From Xanthomonas arboricola pv. juglandis (GTDB lineage Bacteria > Pseudomonadota > Gammaproteobacteria > Xanthomonadales > Xanthomonadaceae): a stretch of 64,000 bases of DNA. Below, piece after piece: positions 55,121 through 63,879 of the stretch. The DNA is taken from assembly GCF_001013475.1 (NCBI RefSeq), contig NZ_JZEF01000001.1:310001-374000 (forward strand). The letters are read 5' to 3'. Position 1 is the stretch's first letter, and each line of letters opens with the position of its first letter. A program made the position numbers and the translations under genes. The notes below the pieces were generated by a model. That model was not told where the DNA came from and ran no database searches. It saw only the letters and a program-made list of their open reading frames with translations.

Positions 55121-56284
55121 ATGGCCACCAGCAAGAAGACCGCGCGCAAGCAGGGCGCGACCCCCACCGGCGCAGCGCCCAAGCGCGCGCCAAGCAAGAG
55201 CGGCAAGGCGCCCCAGGCACCGACCGTCGACAGGCGCAAGGCCACGGCTGCTGCCAAGCCGGTGGCCGCCAGCAAGAGCGTTACCAAGCAGGTGACCAGG
55301 AAAAGCGCGACCAAGCCGGCGACCAGTGCGGCCCCGCGCGTGGCCAGGCAGCCGACCAGCGTGGTGTCCGCGCCGGCCGCCAAGAAGGCTGCAGCCGCGA
55401 AGAAACTGCCGATCGCCGAAAAGGCCGTCCGCGGCGCTGCAACGCCGGTGGGTACTGACGAACTCAAGTTCGGCATCGAAAGCGCATTCGAGCGCCGCGC
55501 CAGCCTGACCGTCGACGAGATCGACGGCTCCACCCGCGCCATCGTCACCCGTGTCATCGACGGCCTGGAGACTGGCGAGTTCCGCGTCGCCGAGCCGGAC
55601 GGGCAGGGCGGCTGGACCGTCAACGAGTGGTTGAAGAAGGCCGTGCTGCTGTATTTCCGCGTCAATGAGATGGCCGTGATCGACGCGCAGCCGGCACCGT
55701 TCTGGGACAAGGTGGAGTCGCGGTTTGCCGGCTTCGGCGAGGCCGAGTTCCGCAAGGCCGGCGTGCGTGTGGTGCCGGGCGCCGTTGCACGGCGCGGCAG
55801 CTACTTCGGCAAGGACGTGGTGCTGATGCCGAGCTTCACCAATATTGGCGCGTACGTGGGCGAAGGCACCATGGTCGATACCTGGGCCACGGTGGGGTCG
55901 TGTGCGCAGATCGGCGCGCATTGCCATCTGTCCGGCGGCGCCGGCATCGGCGGCGTGCTCGAACCGTTGCAGGCCAGCCCGACCATCATCGAGGATCATT
56001 GCTTCATCGGTGCGCGGTCGGAAGTGGTCGAAGGCGTGGTCATCGGTCACCACAGCGTGATCGGCATGGGCGTGTTCATCAGCCAGAGCACACGCATCTA
56101 CAACCGCGCCACCGGCGAGATTTCCTACGGTTACGTGCCGCCTTACAGCGTGGTGGTGTCCGGCCAGCTGCCGTCGAAAGATGGCTCGCACTCGCTGTAT
56201 TGCGCGGTGATCGTCAAGCAGGTGGATGCCAAGACGCGCAGCAAGACCAGCGTCAACGAATTGCTGCGCGGCCTGGCCGATTGA
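55121..56284 (+). CDS. dapD: Tetrahydrodipicolinate N-succinyltransferase with basic N-terminal tail
   Basis: The protein has 387 residues against about 274 in E. coli. Residues 1-112 are extra: Ala/Lys/Thr/Pro-rich, with 25 Lys/Arg and only 2 acidic residues in the first 105, like histone H1 or AlgP tails. The DapD enzyme starts at [16 protein letters not shown] and is complete, with [38 protein letters not shown] and the C-terminal [23 protein letters not shown] 8 nt before ATG 55121 supports the long form. It works in lysine and meso-diaminopimelate synthesis; dapE follows three genes later. Confidence 0.93.
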   Translation: MATSKKTARKQGATPTGAAPKRAPSKSGKAPQAPTVDRRKATAAAKPVAASKSVTKQVTRKSATKPATSAAPRVARQPTSVVSAPAAKKAAAAKKLPIAEKAVRGAATPVGTDELKFGIESAFERRASLTVDEIDGSTRAIVTRVIDGLETGEFRVAEPDGQGGWTVNEWLKKAVLLYFRVNEMAVIDAQPAPFWDKVESRFAGFGEAEFRKAGVRVVPGAVARRGSYFGKDVVLMPSFTNIGAYVGEGTMVDTWATVGSCAQIGAHCHLSGGAGIGGVLEPLQASPTIIEDHCFIGARSEVVEGVVIGHHSVIGMGVFISQSTRIYNRATGEISYGYVPPYSVVVSGQLPSKDGSHSLYCAVIVKQVDAKTRSKTSVNELLRGLAD

Positions 56285-56310
56285 GTACCGCGCAGCCTGC
56301 GCGCGGCACC

Positions 56311-56754
56311 ATGCTGTCGCGGCCGCTCAGTGGCTGGGTCCGTTGGGGCATCCCGGCCATGTGGTTGGGATGGGTAGCGCTCTACGTGGCCGGCTCGCTG
56401 CTGCGCGATGGCGTGCCGCAGCAGCTGGACGTCCTGCGCTGGCTGGCGCCTGCACTGGTGGTGCTGATGACCCTGCGTCTGGCATGGGCATCCGCCCGCT
56501 GGGCACAGGTCCGCGATGCGGGCGATGCGCTGGAGATCGTGCAGCAAGGACGATCGCAGCGTGTGGACCTGGCCGAGTTGCGCTCGGTCGATGCGGCATC
56601 GCTGATCCCGCCGCGGCGGATGGCGCTGAAATTCCACGGCACACGCGCCGATGTGGTGTTCCTGCCCGCACACGGGCAGGAACACGATCAACTGGTAACC
56701 ACCCTGTTGGCGCGTGCAAGCGCGCGCCGCGGAGTCGAAAAGGCGACGACATGA
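56311..56754 (+). CDS. Small membrane protein of unknown function
   Basis: This 147-residue protein has two hydrophobic helices in the first 70 residues (WGIPAMWLGWVALYVAGSLL and WLAPALVVLMTLRLAW) followed by a beta-rich soluble part (ALEIVQQGRSQRVDLAELRSV, MALKFHGTRADVVFLPAHG) that could be a PH-like domain. ATG 56311 or a TTG at 56281, which overlaps the dapD stop, could be the start. Its stop overlaps the next ATG by 4 nt, so it belongs to the dapD-dapE operon. Confidence 0.7.
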   Translation: MLSRPLSGWVRWGIPAMWLGWVALYVAGSLLRDGVPQQLDVLRWLAPALVVLMTLRLAWASARWAQVRDAGDALEIVQQGRSQRVDLAELRSVDAASLIPPRRMALKFHGTRADVVFLPAHGQEHDQLVTTLLARASARRGVEKATT

Positions 56755-57107
56755 CCACGCTCTATGGATTGAAGAACTGCGACACCTGCAAGAAGGCGAC
56801 CAAGTGGCTGGACCGCTTCGGCGTGGCCTACAGCTTCGTCGATTACCGCGAGCACACGCCCGCGCCGGAGACGTTGGTGGATTGGGCCGGCCAGGCCGGC
56901 GGATTCGAGGCCTTGATCAACAAGTCCTCGACTACCTGGCGCCAGCTGCCCGACAACAAGAAGACGCCGGGTTCGGACGCCGAATGGAAGCTGCTGCTGC
57001 GCGAATACCCGCAATTGATCCGCCGCCCGGTGGTGGTGAGCGACGATGGCGCGCTCAGCCAGGGCTTCTCCGACAACGGGTTCAAGGCGCGCTTCAACAT
57101 CGCCTGA
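56751..57107 (+). CDS. yffB: Spx/ArsC-like protein (YffB family)
   Basis: This 118-residue thioredoxin-fold protein has the CxxC motif (NCDTCKKATKWLDRFG, residues about 9-13) and the second-half pattern LINKSSTTWRQL and PQLIRRPVVVSDDG. It resembles YffB of the ArsC/Spx superfamily, which is glutathione-dependent and next to dapE in many Gammaproteobacteria, as here. The exact substrate is unknown. It is coupled by ATGA to the preceding membrane protein gene. Confidence 0.87.
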   Translation: MTTLYGLKNCDTCKKATKWLDRFGVAYSFVDYREHTPAPETLVDWAGQAGGFEALINKSSTTWRQLPDNKKTPGSDAEWKLLLREYPQLIRRPVVVSDDGALSQGFSDNGFKARFNIA

Positions 57108-57221
57108 TGGCGCCACCGCGTCATCGGTCCGTACAGGCCTGTGCGGGGCGGGCGCGGGGACGGCAGGCGACCTGCTGATGCCCGCGGCCCAGCTGCAGCA
57201 TCTTTTATCGGAAGGACGAGC

Positions 57222-58355
57222 ATGACCAGCGACGTACTGCAACTGACCTGCGAGCTGATCGCACGTGCCTCGGTGACACCGGACGACGCCGGCTGCCAGG
57301 TGCTGCTTGCGCAACGCCTGGAGGCTGCCGGATTCACTTGCGAGCATCTGCGCCTGGGCCAGGTCGACAATCTGTGGGCCACGCATGGCAGCGGTGCGCC
57401 GGTGCTGGTGCTGCTTGGCCACACCGATGTGGTGCCGCCGGGGCCGCGCGAGGCCTGGACCAGCGATCCGTTCGATCCGCAGATCCGCGATGGTGTGCTG
57501 TACGGGCGCGGGACGGCCGACATGAAGGGCAGCGTGGCCGCCTTCGCGATCGCTGCCGAACAGTTCGTCGCCGCCCACCCGCAGCATGCCGGCACGCTGG
57601 CGGTGTTGCTGACCTCCGATGAAGAAGGCGATGCCATCGACGGCGTGCGGCGCGTGGCCGAGCTGTTGCGTGCGCGCGGGCAGGCGATCGACTGGTGCAT
57701 CACCGGCGAGCCGTCGTCCACCGAACGGCTGGGCGACCTGCTGCGCGTGGGCCGCCGCGGCAGCCTGTCCGGCACGTTGGTCGTCAAGGGCGTGCAGGGG
57801 CACGTGGCGTATCCGCACAAGGCGCGCAATCCGATCCATCTGGCCGCGCCGGCACTGGCCGAGCTGGTGGCGCGGCAGTGGGACGGGGGCTTCGAGAGTT
57901 TTCCGCCGACCAGCCTGCAGGTGTCGAACATCCATGCCGGCACCGGCGCCAATAATGTAATTCCGGGCGAGCTGCAGGTGGCCTTCAATCTGCGCTACAC
58001 CCCGCTGTGGGATGCGCCGCGGCTGGAAGCGGAAATCACCGCATTGCTGGATCGCCACGGGCTGGACTATGCGTTGCGCTGGCATCGCAGCGGCGAGCCG
58101 TTCTACACCCCGGAAGGCCGCCTGCGCAGCGTCGCACGCGAGGTGCTGGGCCAGTTCGCCGGCGCACCGCCGGAAGAAAGTACCGGCGGCGGCACCTCCG
58201 ATGCGCGCTTCATCGCGCCGCTGGGCGCGCAATGCATCGAGGTCGGCCCGGTCAACGCCAGCATCCATCAGGTCGACGAGCATGTGCGCGTGGCCGATCT
58301 GGAAGCGCTGCCGGCGTTGTACCGCACGCTGATCGAGCGCCTGCTGGTGGATTGA
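57222..58355 (+). CDS. dapE: Succinyl-diaminopimelate desuccinylase
   Basis: This 377-residue M20 dizinc hydrolase has [12 protein letters not shown] (His, catalytic Asp), [14 protein letters not shown] (bridging Asp), [13 protein letters not shown] (catalytic Glu-Glu), and [11 protein letters not shown] plus [12 protein letters not shown] (His) near the end. It releases LL-diaminopimelate from the product of the DapD-DapC steps. AAGGA lies 7 nt before ATG 57222. The stop is followed at once by an in-frame leader ORF start (TGATG) leading to the asnB attenuator. Confidence 0.96.
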   Translation: MTSDVLQLTCELIARASVTPDDAGCQVLLAQRLEAAGFTCEHLRLGQVDNLWATHGSGAPVLVLLGHTDVVPPGPREAWTSDPFDPQIRDGVLYGRGTADMKGSVAAFAIAAEQFVAAHPQHAGTLAVLLTSDEEGDAIDGVRRVAELLRARGQAIDWCITGEPSSTERLGDLLRVGRRGSLSGTLVVKGVQGHVAYPHKARNPIHLAAPALAELVARQWDGGFESFPPTSLQVSNIHAGTGANNVIPGELQVAFNLRYTPLWDAPRLEAEITALLDRHGLDYALRWHRSGEPFYTPEGRLRSVAREVLGQFAGAPPEESTGGGTSDARFIAPLGAQCIEVGPVNASIHQVDEHVRVADLEALPALYRTLIERLLVD

Positions 58356-58426
58356 TGGATCAGCTGCCGCCGTCGTTGCCGCTGAAACAGTTGCGCCATC
58401 GAAAACGAACGGTTAGCGTCGGTCAC

Positions 58427-58516
58427 ATGGTCTTCCTGCTCGCCAACCTCAATAACGCCAACCGCAACACTCTGCGCGCGAACAATCGTGCGCGGCCGAT
58501 GCGGGTCTGCGACTAG
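58427..58516 (+). CDS. Asn-rich leader peptide of asnB
   Basis: This 29-codon ORF has seven Asn codons at positions 7, 9, 10, 12, 14, 19 and 20 (MVFLLANLNNANRNT, then LRANNRARPMRVCD). It lies 134 nt before asnB and directly upstream of a terminator. Asn is about 24% of the peptide, far above chance. It would stall a ribosome when charged tRNA-Asn is scarce. No good SD is visible. The same frame is open to ATG 58355, which overlaps the dapE stop as TGATG, so a 53-codon form translated by coupling is also possible. Confidence 0.75.
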   Translation: MVFLLANLNNANRNTLRANNRARPMRVCD

Positions 58517-58577
58517 GCGAAGTAAAACCAAACGCCCAGGAATCAGAGAACCCGCATCGGCCGATGCGGGTTTTTTT
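58474..58577 (+). promoter_or_regulatory. Transcription attenuator of asnB (pause hairpin, antiterminator, terminator)
   Basis: Three exclusive structures are visible. 1:2 is GCGCGCGA (58474-58481) with TCGTGCGC (58486-58493), one G-U pair, with Asn codons 19-20 at its loop. 2:3 is CGGCCGATGCGGGT (58493-58506) pairing perfectly with ACCCGCATCGGCCG (58550-58563), the antiterminator. 3:4 is AACCCGCATC (58549-58558), loop GGCC, GATGCGGGTT (58563-58572) and then T to 58577, an intrinsic terminator. A ribosome finishing the peptide at 58516 would cover segment 2 and let the terminator form; stalling at Asn codons would free segment 2. Confidence 0.8.
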
Positions 58578-58649
58578 ATGGGTGTCATTCTCGTGCAGCA
58601 CGCTCTTTCATCGGCCGCCAACCCCCGCAGTTTCATCAGGAGTGTTTCC

Positions 58650-60344
58650 ATGTGTTCCATCTTCGGTATTTTCGGCCTGCAACCCGGTGACGATCTGCAG
58701 GCATTGCGCCGGCAGGCGCTGGAATGTTCGCAGCGACTGCGTCACCGTGGCCCGGACTGGAGCGGCGTGTATGTCGACGCCGGCGCGATCCTGGTGCACG
58801 AGCGCCTGGCCATCGTCGACCCGGCTGGCGGCTCGCAGCCCTTGTTGTCCGAAGATGGCGCGCTTGCGCTCGCGGTGAATGGCGAGATCTACAACCATCG
58901 CGAGCTCAAGCAGGAGCTGGTGCAGCCATACGCCTTCCAGACCGGCTCCGATTGCGAGGTGATCAACGCGCTACACCGCGAGGATGCGCCGGCCTCCTAC
59001 CTCAACCGCCTCAACGGCATCTTTGCGTTCGCGCTATGGGACAAGGCGGCCGGGCAGGTGCTCATCGCGCGCGACCCGATCGGCGTGGTGCCGCTGTACT
59101 GGGGCCACGACCGCGAAGGCCGGCTGCGGGTTGCCTCGGAACTGAAGTCGCTGGTGGACGATTGCGCCGATGCGGCGCAGTTCCCGCCCGGCCATTGGTA
59201 CGACAGCGCCACCGGCGCACTGAGTCGCTATTACAAGCGCTCCTGGCGCGAATACGCCGAGGTGGAAGGCGTGCAGGTGCAGCTGCAGGAATTGCGCGAG
59301 GCCTTCGAGCGTGCGGTGCATCGCCAGTTGATGACCGATGTGCCGTACGGCGTGCTGCTGTCCGGCGGGCTGGATTCGTCGCTGGTCGCCGCCGTTGCCG
59401 CGCGCTACGCACGTCATCGCATCGAGGAGAACGACACCACCGAAGCCTGGTGGCCACGCCTGCATTCGTTCGCGATCGGCTTGAAAGGCTCGCCGGACCT
59501 GGCCGCGGCCGAAGTCGCCGCCGCTGCGCTGGGTACCGTGCATCACGGCTTCGAGTACAGCTTCGAGGAGGGCCTGGATGCGCTGCCCGAGGTCATCCGC
59601 CACATCGAGACCTATGACGTCACCACCATTCGCGCCTCCACGCCGATGTTCCTGCTGGCGCGACGCATCAAGGCGATGGGCGTGAAGATGGTGCTGTCGG
59701 GCGAAGGCAGCGACGAAATCTTCGGCGGCTACCTGTATTTCCACAAGGCACCCAACGCACGCGAATTCCACGAGGAACTGGTACGCAAACTGGATGCGCT
59801 CAACAACTACGATTGCCTGCGCGCCAACAAGTCGATGATGGCCTGGGGCGTGGAGCCGCGCGTGCCGTTCCTGGATCGCGAGTTCCTGGACGTGGCCATG
59901 CGCATGGACGCCAGTTTCAAGATGATCGACAAGACCAGCAGCGGCGCTGCGCGGATGGAAAAGGGCGTGTTGCGCGAAGCGTTTGCCGGCTATCTGCCCG
60001 AGTCGATCCTGTGGCGGCAGAAAGAGCAGTTCAGCGATGGCGTGGGCTATGGCTGGATCGATGGACTCAAGGCGCACGCCGCCGCGCATGTCAGCGACCG
60101 CGAACTGGCTGCCGCCTCCAAGCGCTTTCCGGTCAATCCGCCGCAGACCAAGGAAGCCTATTTCTACCGCACGCTGTTCGAGCAGTTTTTCCCCAGCCAG
60201 GCGGCTGCGGAGACGGTGCCGGGCGGCAAGTCGATCGCGTGTTCGTCGCCGACCGCGATCGCCTGGGATGCCAGCTTCGCCGCAATGGCCGACCCGTCCG
60301 GCCGTGCGATTGCCGGCGTGCACGCACAGGCCTTGGCGTCGTAA
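58650..60344 (+). CDS. asnB: Asparagine synthase (glutamine-hydrolysing)
   Basis: The protein has 564 residues. The N-terminal class II glutamine amidotransferase domain has catalytic Cys2 (MCSIFGIFGL), RHRGPDWSG and AVNGEIYNH. The C-terminal synthetase domain has the ATP-binding SGGLDSS at 238-244 and LSGEGSDEIFGGYLYFHKAP. It makes Asn from Asp, Gln and ATP. AGGAG lies 7 nt before ATG 58650. It is preceded by an Asn-rich leader peptide and attenuator, which implies control by Asn-tRNA charging. It follows the dap genes, which also consume aspartate. Confidence 0.96.
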   Translation: MCSIFGIFGLQPGDDLQALRRQALECSQRLRHRGPDWSGVYVDAGAILVHERLAIVDPAGGSQPLLSEDGALALAVNGEIYNHRELKQELVQPYAFQTGSDCEVINALHREDAPASYLNRLNGIFAFALWDKAAGQVLIARDPIGVVPLYWGHDREGRLRVASELKSLVDDCADAAQFPPGHWYDSATGALSRYYKRSWREYAEVEGVQVQLQELREAFERAVHRQLMTDVPYGVLLSGGLDSSLVAAVAARYARHRIEENDTTEAWWPRLHSFAIGLKGSPDLAAAEVAAAALGTVHHGFEYSFEEGLDALPEVIRHIETYDVTTIRASTPMFLLARRIKAMGVKMVLSGEGSDEIFGGYLYFHKAPNAREFHEELVRKLDALNNYDCLRANKSMMAWGVEPRVPFLDREFLDVAMRMDASFKMIDKTSSGAARMEKGVLREAFAGYLPESILWRQKEQFSDGVGYGWIDGLKAHAAAHVSDRELAAASKRFPVNPPQTKEAYFYRTLFEQFFPSQAAAETVPGGKSIACSSPTAIAWDASFAAMADPSGRAIAGVHAQALAS

Positions 60345-60371
60345 CGCTGCTGCATCGGAGTTGAAACTCCA

Positions 60372-60404
60372 GCGGCCGGCATGCGCTCACGCGCTGCCGG
60401 CCGC
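60372..60404. terminator. Hairpin between convergent asnB and beta-helix gene
   Basis: GCGGCCGGCA (60372-60381) and TGCCGGCCGC (60395-60404) form a perfect 10 bp stem around a 13 nt loop that itself can pair. It lies 28 bp after asnB and 9 bp after the convergent gene. No T-run, but the position suggests a shared terminator. Confidence 0.55.
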
Positions 60405-60412
60405 GGCTGCGA

Positions 60413-61462
60413 TCACTCGTGACGCACGCAGTATCCGTAGCGCTGCGGCTCGATATCCACACCGGCCACGTCGGCCTGGTTGTTGCGCCACAGGTTCGGC
60501 TTGAAGTCGGCCGCCGTGCAGTTGGCAGCGCGGTCCACACCGATGGTGTAGGTGAACGGCGTATTGGAGAAGCGGTTGTTCTCGAACACGTTGTCCTGGC
60601 TCATGCTGTTGTCCCAGCACAGGATTTCCGGCGTGCGATAGCGGATGGCGCAGGCCAGGAACACGCCGGCGACCTTGTTGCCGTCGAACTGATTGTTGCT
60701 GAAGCGGTTGCGGCGCGCGTCGGACAGATAGATGCCCTGGCTGCCGTTGCGCTCGAAGCGGTTGTTGCGGATCTCGCTGTCTTCCAGATGCTCGGTGGTC
60801 AGGCCTGCAGCCACGTTGTCGTGGATGTAGTTGTTGACCATGGTGACCTTGGCGGTGCGGTTGAACGACACGCCATCCCAGATCGCGCCGGACACATCGT
60901 TGTTTTCGATGGTGATCTCGCGGGTGTCGTACTCGCTCAGCAGGCAGGCGCTGCGGCACTTGTTGACCTGCAGCCCGGCCAGCCGGATGCCCTGGCCGGA
61001 ACGCACCACCACCGCGCTATTGCTCAGGTACGGACGCTCGGGCATGAACTCCTTGTCGCCGGTGCTCGCGACGATCTGCATGTCTTCGATGCTGACATTG
61101 CGGATCACGCCGGTCGGCTGCTGGTTTTCGTAGTCGCCGACCACCAGCGCCGGTTGCTGCACGCCATCGGCCATGCGCAGTACCGTGGTCGGGCCCTTGC
61201 CGCGCAAGACGAGATTGCCGCGGTGGATCGAGACCAGGCCGTTGAGCGGAAATTCGCCTTTTTCCAGGCACAACACCGCAGGCGCATCGCCTTGCGGGAG
61301 CTTGTCGATGGCTTTCTGCAAATCCTGCCCGGGGCGCACCTTGGCGGTACAGGCGGCGACCGGCGCATCCGGTGGGCCGGATTTGGCGGGCGGCGCTGCC
61401 GAGCAGGCAGTGGCAACGAGCAGGGGCAACAGGGCGGAAACGGAGCGGGCAAGCTGAGGCAT
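60413..61462 (-). CDS. Right-handed parallel beta-helix protein, exported
   Basis: The protein has 349 residues. After a signal sequence with a possible lipobox (LLPLLVATACSAAP; Cys would be the lipidated residue) it shows repeated coils typical of pectate-lyase-like beta-helices: REITIENNDVSG, KVTMVNNYIHDN, EDSEIRNNRFERNGSQGIYLS and RRNRFSNNQFDGN. The Asn ladders support a parallel beta-helix. The catalytic residues of pectate lyases are not obvious, so it may bind or cut a polysaccharide, or be structural. In-frame starts lie 12 codons upstream. Confidence 0.8.
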   Translation of the reverse strand: MPQLARSVSALLPLLVATACSAAPPAKSGPPDAPVAACTAKVRPGQDLQKAIDKLPQGDAPAVLCLEKGEFPLNGLVSIHRGNLVLRGKGPTTVLRMADGVQQPALVVGDYENQQPTGVIRNVSIEDMQIVASTGDKEFMPERPYLSNSAVVVRSGQGIRLAGLQVNKCRSACLLSEYDTREITIENNDVSGAIWDGVSFNRTAKVTMVNNYIHDNVAAGLTTEHLEDSEIRNNRFERNGSQGIYLSDARRNRFSNNQFDGNKVAGVFLACAIRYRTPEILCWDNSMSQDNVFENNRFSNTPFTYTIGVDRAANCTAADFKPNLWRNNQADVAGVDIEPQRYGYCVRHE

Positions 61463-61703
61463 GCGGATTCCGGTCAGTGGGGGGAGGAGGGCGATCATGC
61501 GCAAACACGTTGCAGATCGCGACAGCCTCTAGTGTGTCCCACCGGACGTTAAAGTCTGGCTGATTCCGGCCTGCCTGATTCGGCGCAGGTTCATTGCACG
61601 GCCGTGGTCGAGGCCGCAACTGTGCATGCAGCGGCCGCTGTGGCCGACGAACGTCACAGTTGCAGCATCGCTCAAGGCCTGGGCAGGCGCCCGTTCGCCA
61701 CAC

Positions 61704-63848
61704 TTAAAAACTGTAGGCCAGCTGCGCGTAGATACGGCGCGGTTCGCCAGGAAAGTGCCCGGTGCGTTCGGTGAACCCGCTGGCGGCGTAGACCTTGTCG
61801 AACAGGTTCTTGACGTTGACCTGCAGTTTCCATGCATCCCACTGCGTTTGCCAGCTGATGTCGAAGATGGCGTACGGCTTGACGCGCTGGCCTTCCAGGC
61901 TGACCCGTTCGTCCACGTAGTCGGCACCGAAGGCAATCGCCGAGTTCCAGGCCGGCAGGTCGTAGCGCGTCCACAGACCGAAGGTGTTGCGCGGTGCATT
62001 GGCAAAGCGGTCGCCTGACGCATTGGTGATGCCGTTGGTGCCCGCATCGAGCACGCGTGCATCGTTGTAGGCGTACGTCAGGTTGAGCACCCAGCGTTCG
62101 GTGAGGTCGGCCAGCAGATCCACTTCCAGGCCTTCGCTGCGTACCAGGCCGAGCGCGGAGAGCTGATTGACGCCATCGACGATACTGCCGTTGGCCTGCA
62201 CGATATTGCTGCGTTCGATGCGATACAGCGCGGTGTCGAGCGTCAGCCCGCCATCGTTGAGCGCGGTCTTCAGGCCCATTTCCCACTGCGTGCTGCGTTC
62301 GGGATCGAACGGCCCGCCGACGCTGCTGTCCTGATTGGCCGCATCCTGCGGCAGGAAGCCGCTGGCATAACTCGCGTACACGTTGATGCCATCGCGCAGC
62401 ACGAAGGTGCTGCCCACACGCCAGCTGAGATCGTTGCCGGTGACGCGCGAGCCGTCCAGACGATTGTCGTCCTTGAAGCCGTCCCAACGCAGTCCGGCCA
62501 TCGCAAACCAGCGCGGCGTCAGCGTGAGTTCGTCCTGCAGATACGCGCCATAGCGCTGGCTGCGGGTGCTGGTGGCGCGCCAGGGCAGGCTGTCCAGGCC
62601 GTAGTCGTAAAAGCCGCTGCGGCCGTATACCGGGTTGAACAGGTCGATGCCCGGCACCGGCCCACGCACGCGGCCGGTGTCTGCGGTGTTGGCGGTCTGC
62701 GCGCGGAAATCCGCATCCAGCCGATAGTAGTCCGCGCCCATCAGCAGCTTGTGCTCGATCGCGCCGATGCGGGTGCGAAACACCGCATTGACGTTGCTGG
62801 AAATCGCATCGTTGTCGCGGAACTGGTTGCGCAGCTGCCGCGTCATCCATTCGGCGGTGCCGTCGCCATCGCGGTCGATCAGGCCCATCGGCTCGTGATA
62901 GATCTGATGCTCGTCGTTCTTGAACCAGCGCATCGCCATGTCCACATCCCATGCATCCGATGGCGCAAAGCGGTACTGCGCGAACGCCACCTTGGCGCGC
63001 ATGTCGAGGAAATCGGTGGGTTCGTTGTGGTTCCAGCGACGGTCGGTGAGGAAGTTGCCGTCGTCACCCACCGGCACGCCGCGCAGGCGGTTGCCGCCCA
63101 GGTTCTGGGTGATGTCGGTGTACTGCAGCGTGAGCTCGCCGGTCTGGCCGATGTCGAACGCCACCGACGCATCGCCGATCTGGCTCTGGCTATCGGTATT
63201 GCGGCGAAAACCATCCTCGCCATCGGCATAGGCGCCAACGCGGTAGCGAATGCGTCCGTCATCGCGTGCCGGCCCGGTGGCCTCGAACGAGGCCGCCCCG
63301 AAGGATTGATTGCCCACCTGCAGCTCCACCCGACGCGCGGCCTGATGGCCGGGCTTGCGGGTGACGTAATTGATGACGCCACCGGGTTCGCCGCCGCCGT
63401 ACAACGCACCGGCCGGGCCCTTGAGCACTTCCACGCGTTCGATATTGAACAGCTGCGGCACCGAGAAGCCGGCATACGGATCGCCACGCAATCCGTCGTA
63501 GAGCACGTTCTCCTGGCGGAATCCGCGCAGGGTGACGCCGGCGTAGCTAAAGAAACTGATGCCGCTGATGCTGCGATACAGATCGGTGATCTGGCGCGCG
63601 GCCTGGTCGTCGATCAGTTCGCGTGGCAGCACCTGCACCGACTGCGGCACCAGCGACAACGGCGTATCGGTGCGTGTGGCCACCGCGGCATCGTCGGATT
63701 TGTACAGCGTCTGCGCACGGCCGACGACGTCGACGCCATCGAGGTCGGTGACGGCTGCCGAGGTGCTGGTGTGTTGTTGGGCGAAGGCGCGGGGCGAGGG
63801 TAACGCCAAGACAGCGGCGAGCGCGGTGACAAGAAGCGTGGGGCGCAT
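61704..63848 (-). CDS. TonB-dependent siderophore receptor
   Basis: The protein has 714 residues. The signal peptide is LLVTALAAVLALPSPRAFAQ. The plug domain contains PLSLVPQSVQVLPRELID, FFSYAGVTLRGFRQ and VEVLKGPAGALYGGGEPGGV; the 22-strand barrel ends in EPRRIYAQLAYSF with terminal Phe. The plug and barrel patterns fit FhuA/FpvA-like ferric siderophore receptors. No clear N-terminal signalling domain is present. A Fur-like site overlaps its promoter region, so it is probably iron-repressed. The ligand cannot be deduced. Confidence 0.92.
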   Translation of the reverse strand: MRPTLLVTALAAVLALPSPRAFAQQHTSTSAAVTDLDGVDVVGRAQTLYKSDDAAVATRTDTPLSLVPQSVQVLPRELIDDQAARQITDLYRSISGISFFSYAGVTLRGFRQENVLYDGLRGDPYAGFSVPQLFNIERVEVLKGPAGALYGGGEPGGVINYVTRKPGHQAARRVELQVGNQSFGAASFEATGPARDDGRIRYRVGAYADGEDGFRRNTDSQSQIGDASVAFDIGQTGELTLQYTDITQNLGGNRLRGVPVGDDGNFLTDRRWNHNEPTDFLDMRAKVAFAQYRFAPSDAWDVDMAMRWFKNDEHQIYHEPMGLIDRDGDGTAEWMTRQLRNQFRDNDAISSNVNAVFRTRIGAIEHKLLMGADYYRLDADFRAQTANTADTGRVRGPVPGIDLFNPVYGRSGFYDYGLDSLPWRATSTRSQRYGAYLQDELTLTPRWFAMAGLRWDGFKDDNRLDGSRVTGNDLSWRVGSTFVLRDGINVYASYASGFLPQDAANQDSSVGGPFDPERSTQWEMGLKTALNDGGLTLDTALYRIERSNIVQANGSIVDGVNQLSALGLVRSEGLEVDLLADLTERWVLNLTYAYNDARVLDAGTNGITNASGDRFANAPRNTFGLWTRYDLPAWNSAIAFGADYVDERVSLEGQRVKPYAIFDISWQTQWDAWKLQVNVKNLFDKVYAASGFTERTGHFPGEPRRIYAQLAYSF

Positions 63849-63860
63849 TGGTCACTAATA

Positions 63861-63879
63861 GGAATGGTTATCAAATGCA
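63861..63879 (-). promoter_or_regulatory. Possible Fur box of the TonB-dependent receptor
   Basis: Read on the minus strand the 19 bases TGCATTTGATAACCATTCC match the Fur consensus GATAATGATAATCATTATC at 11 positions by my count, including GATAA-CAT in the centre. It ends 12 bp before the receptor ATG. Confidence 0.5.

Noticed and set aside
52349..56191. Open frame of about 1280 codons on the minus strand opposite glnD and dapD
   Set aside because: Antisense shadow of two conserved genes, with repetitive Gln/Arg/His/Ala content and no domain.
58391..58419. Promoter directly before the Asn leader (TTGCGC ... TAGCGT)
   Set aside because: Both boxes match the consensus at only about half of positions; not strong enough to annotate.
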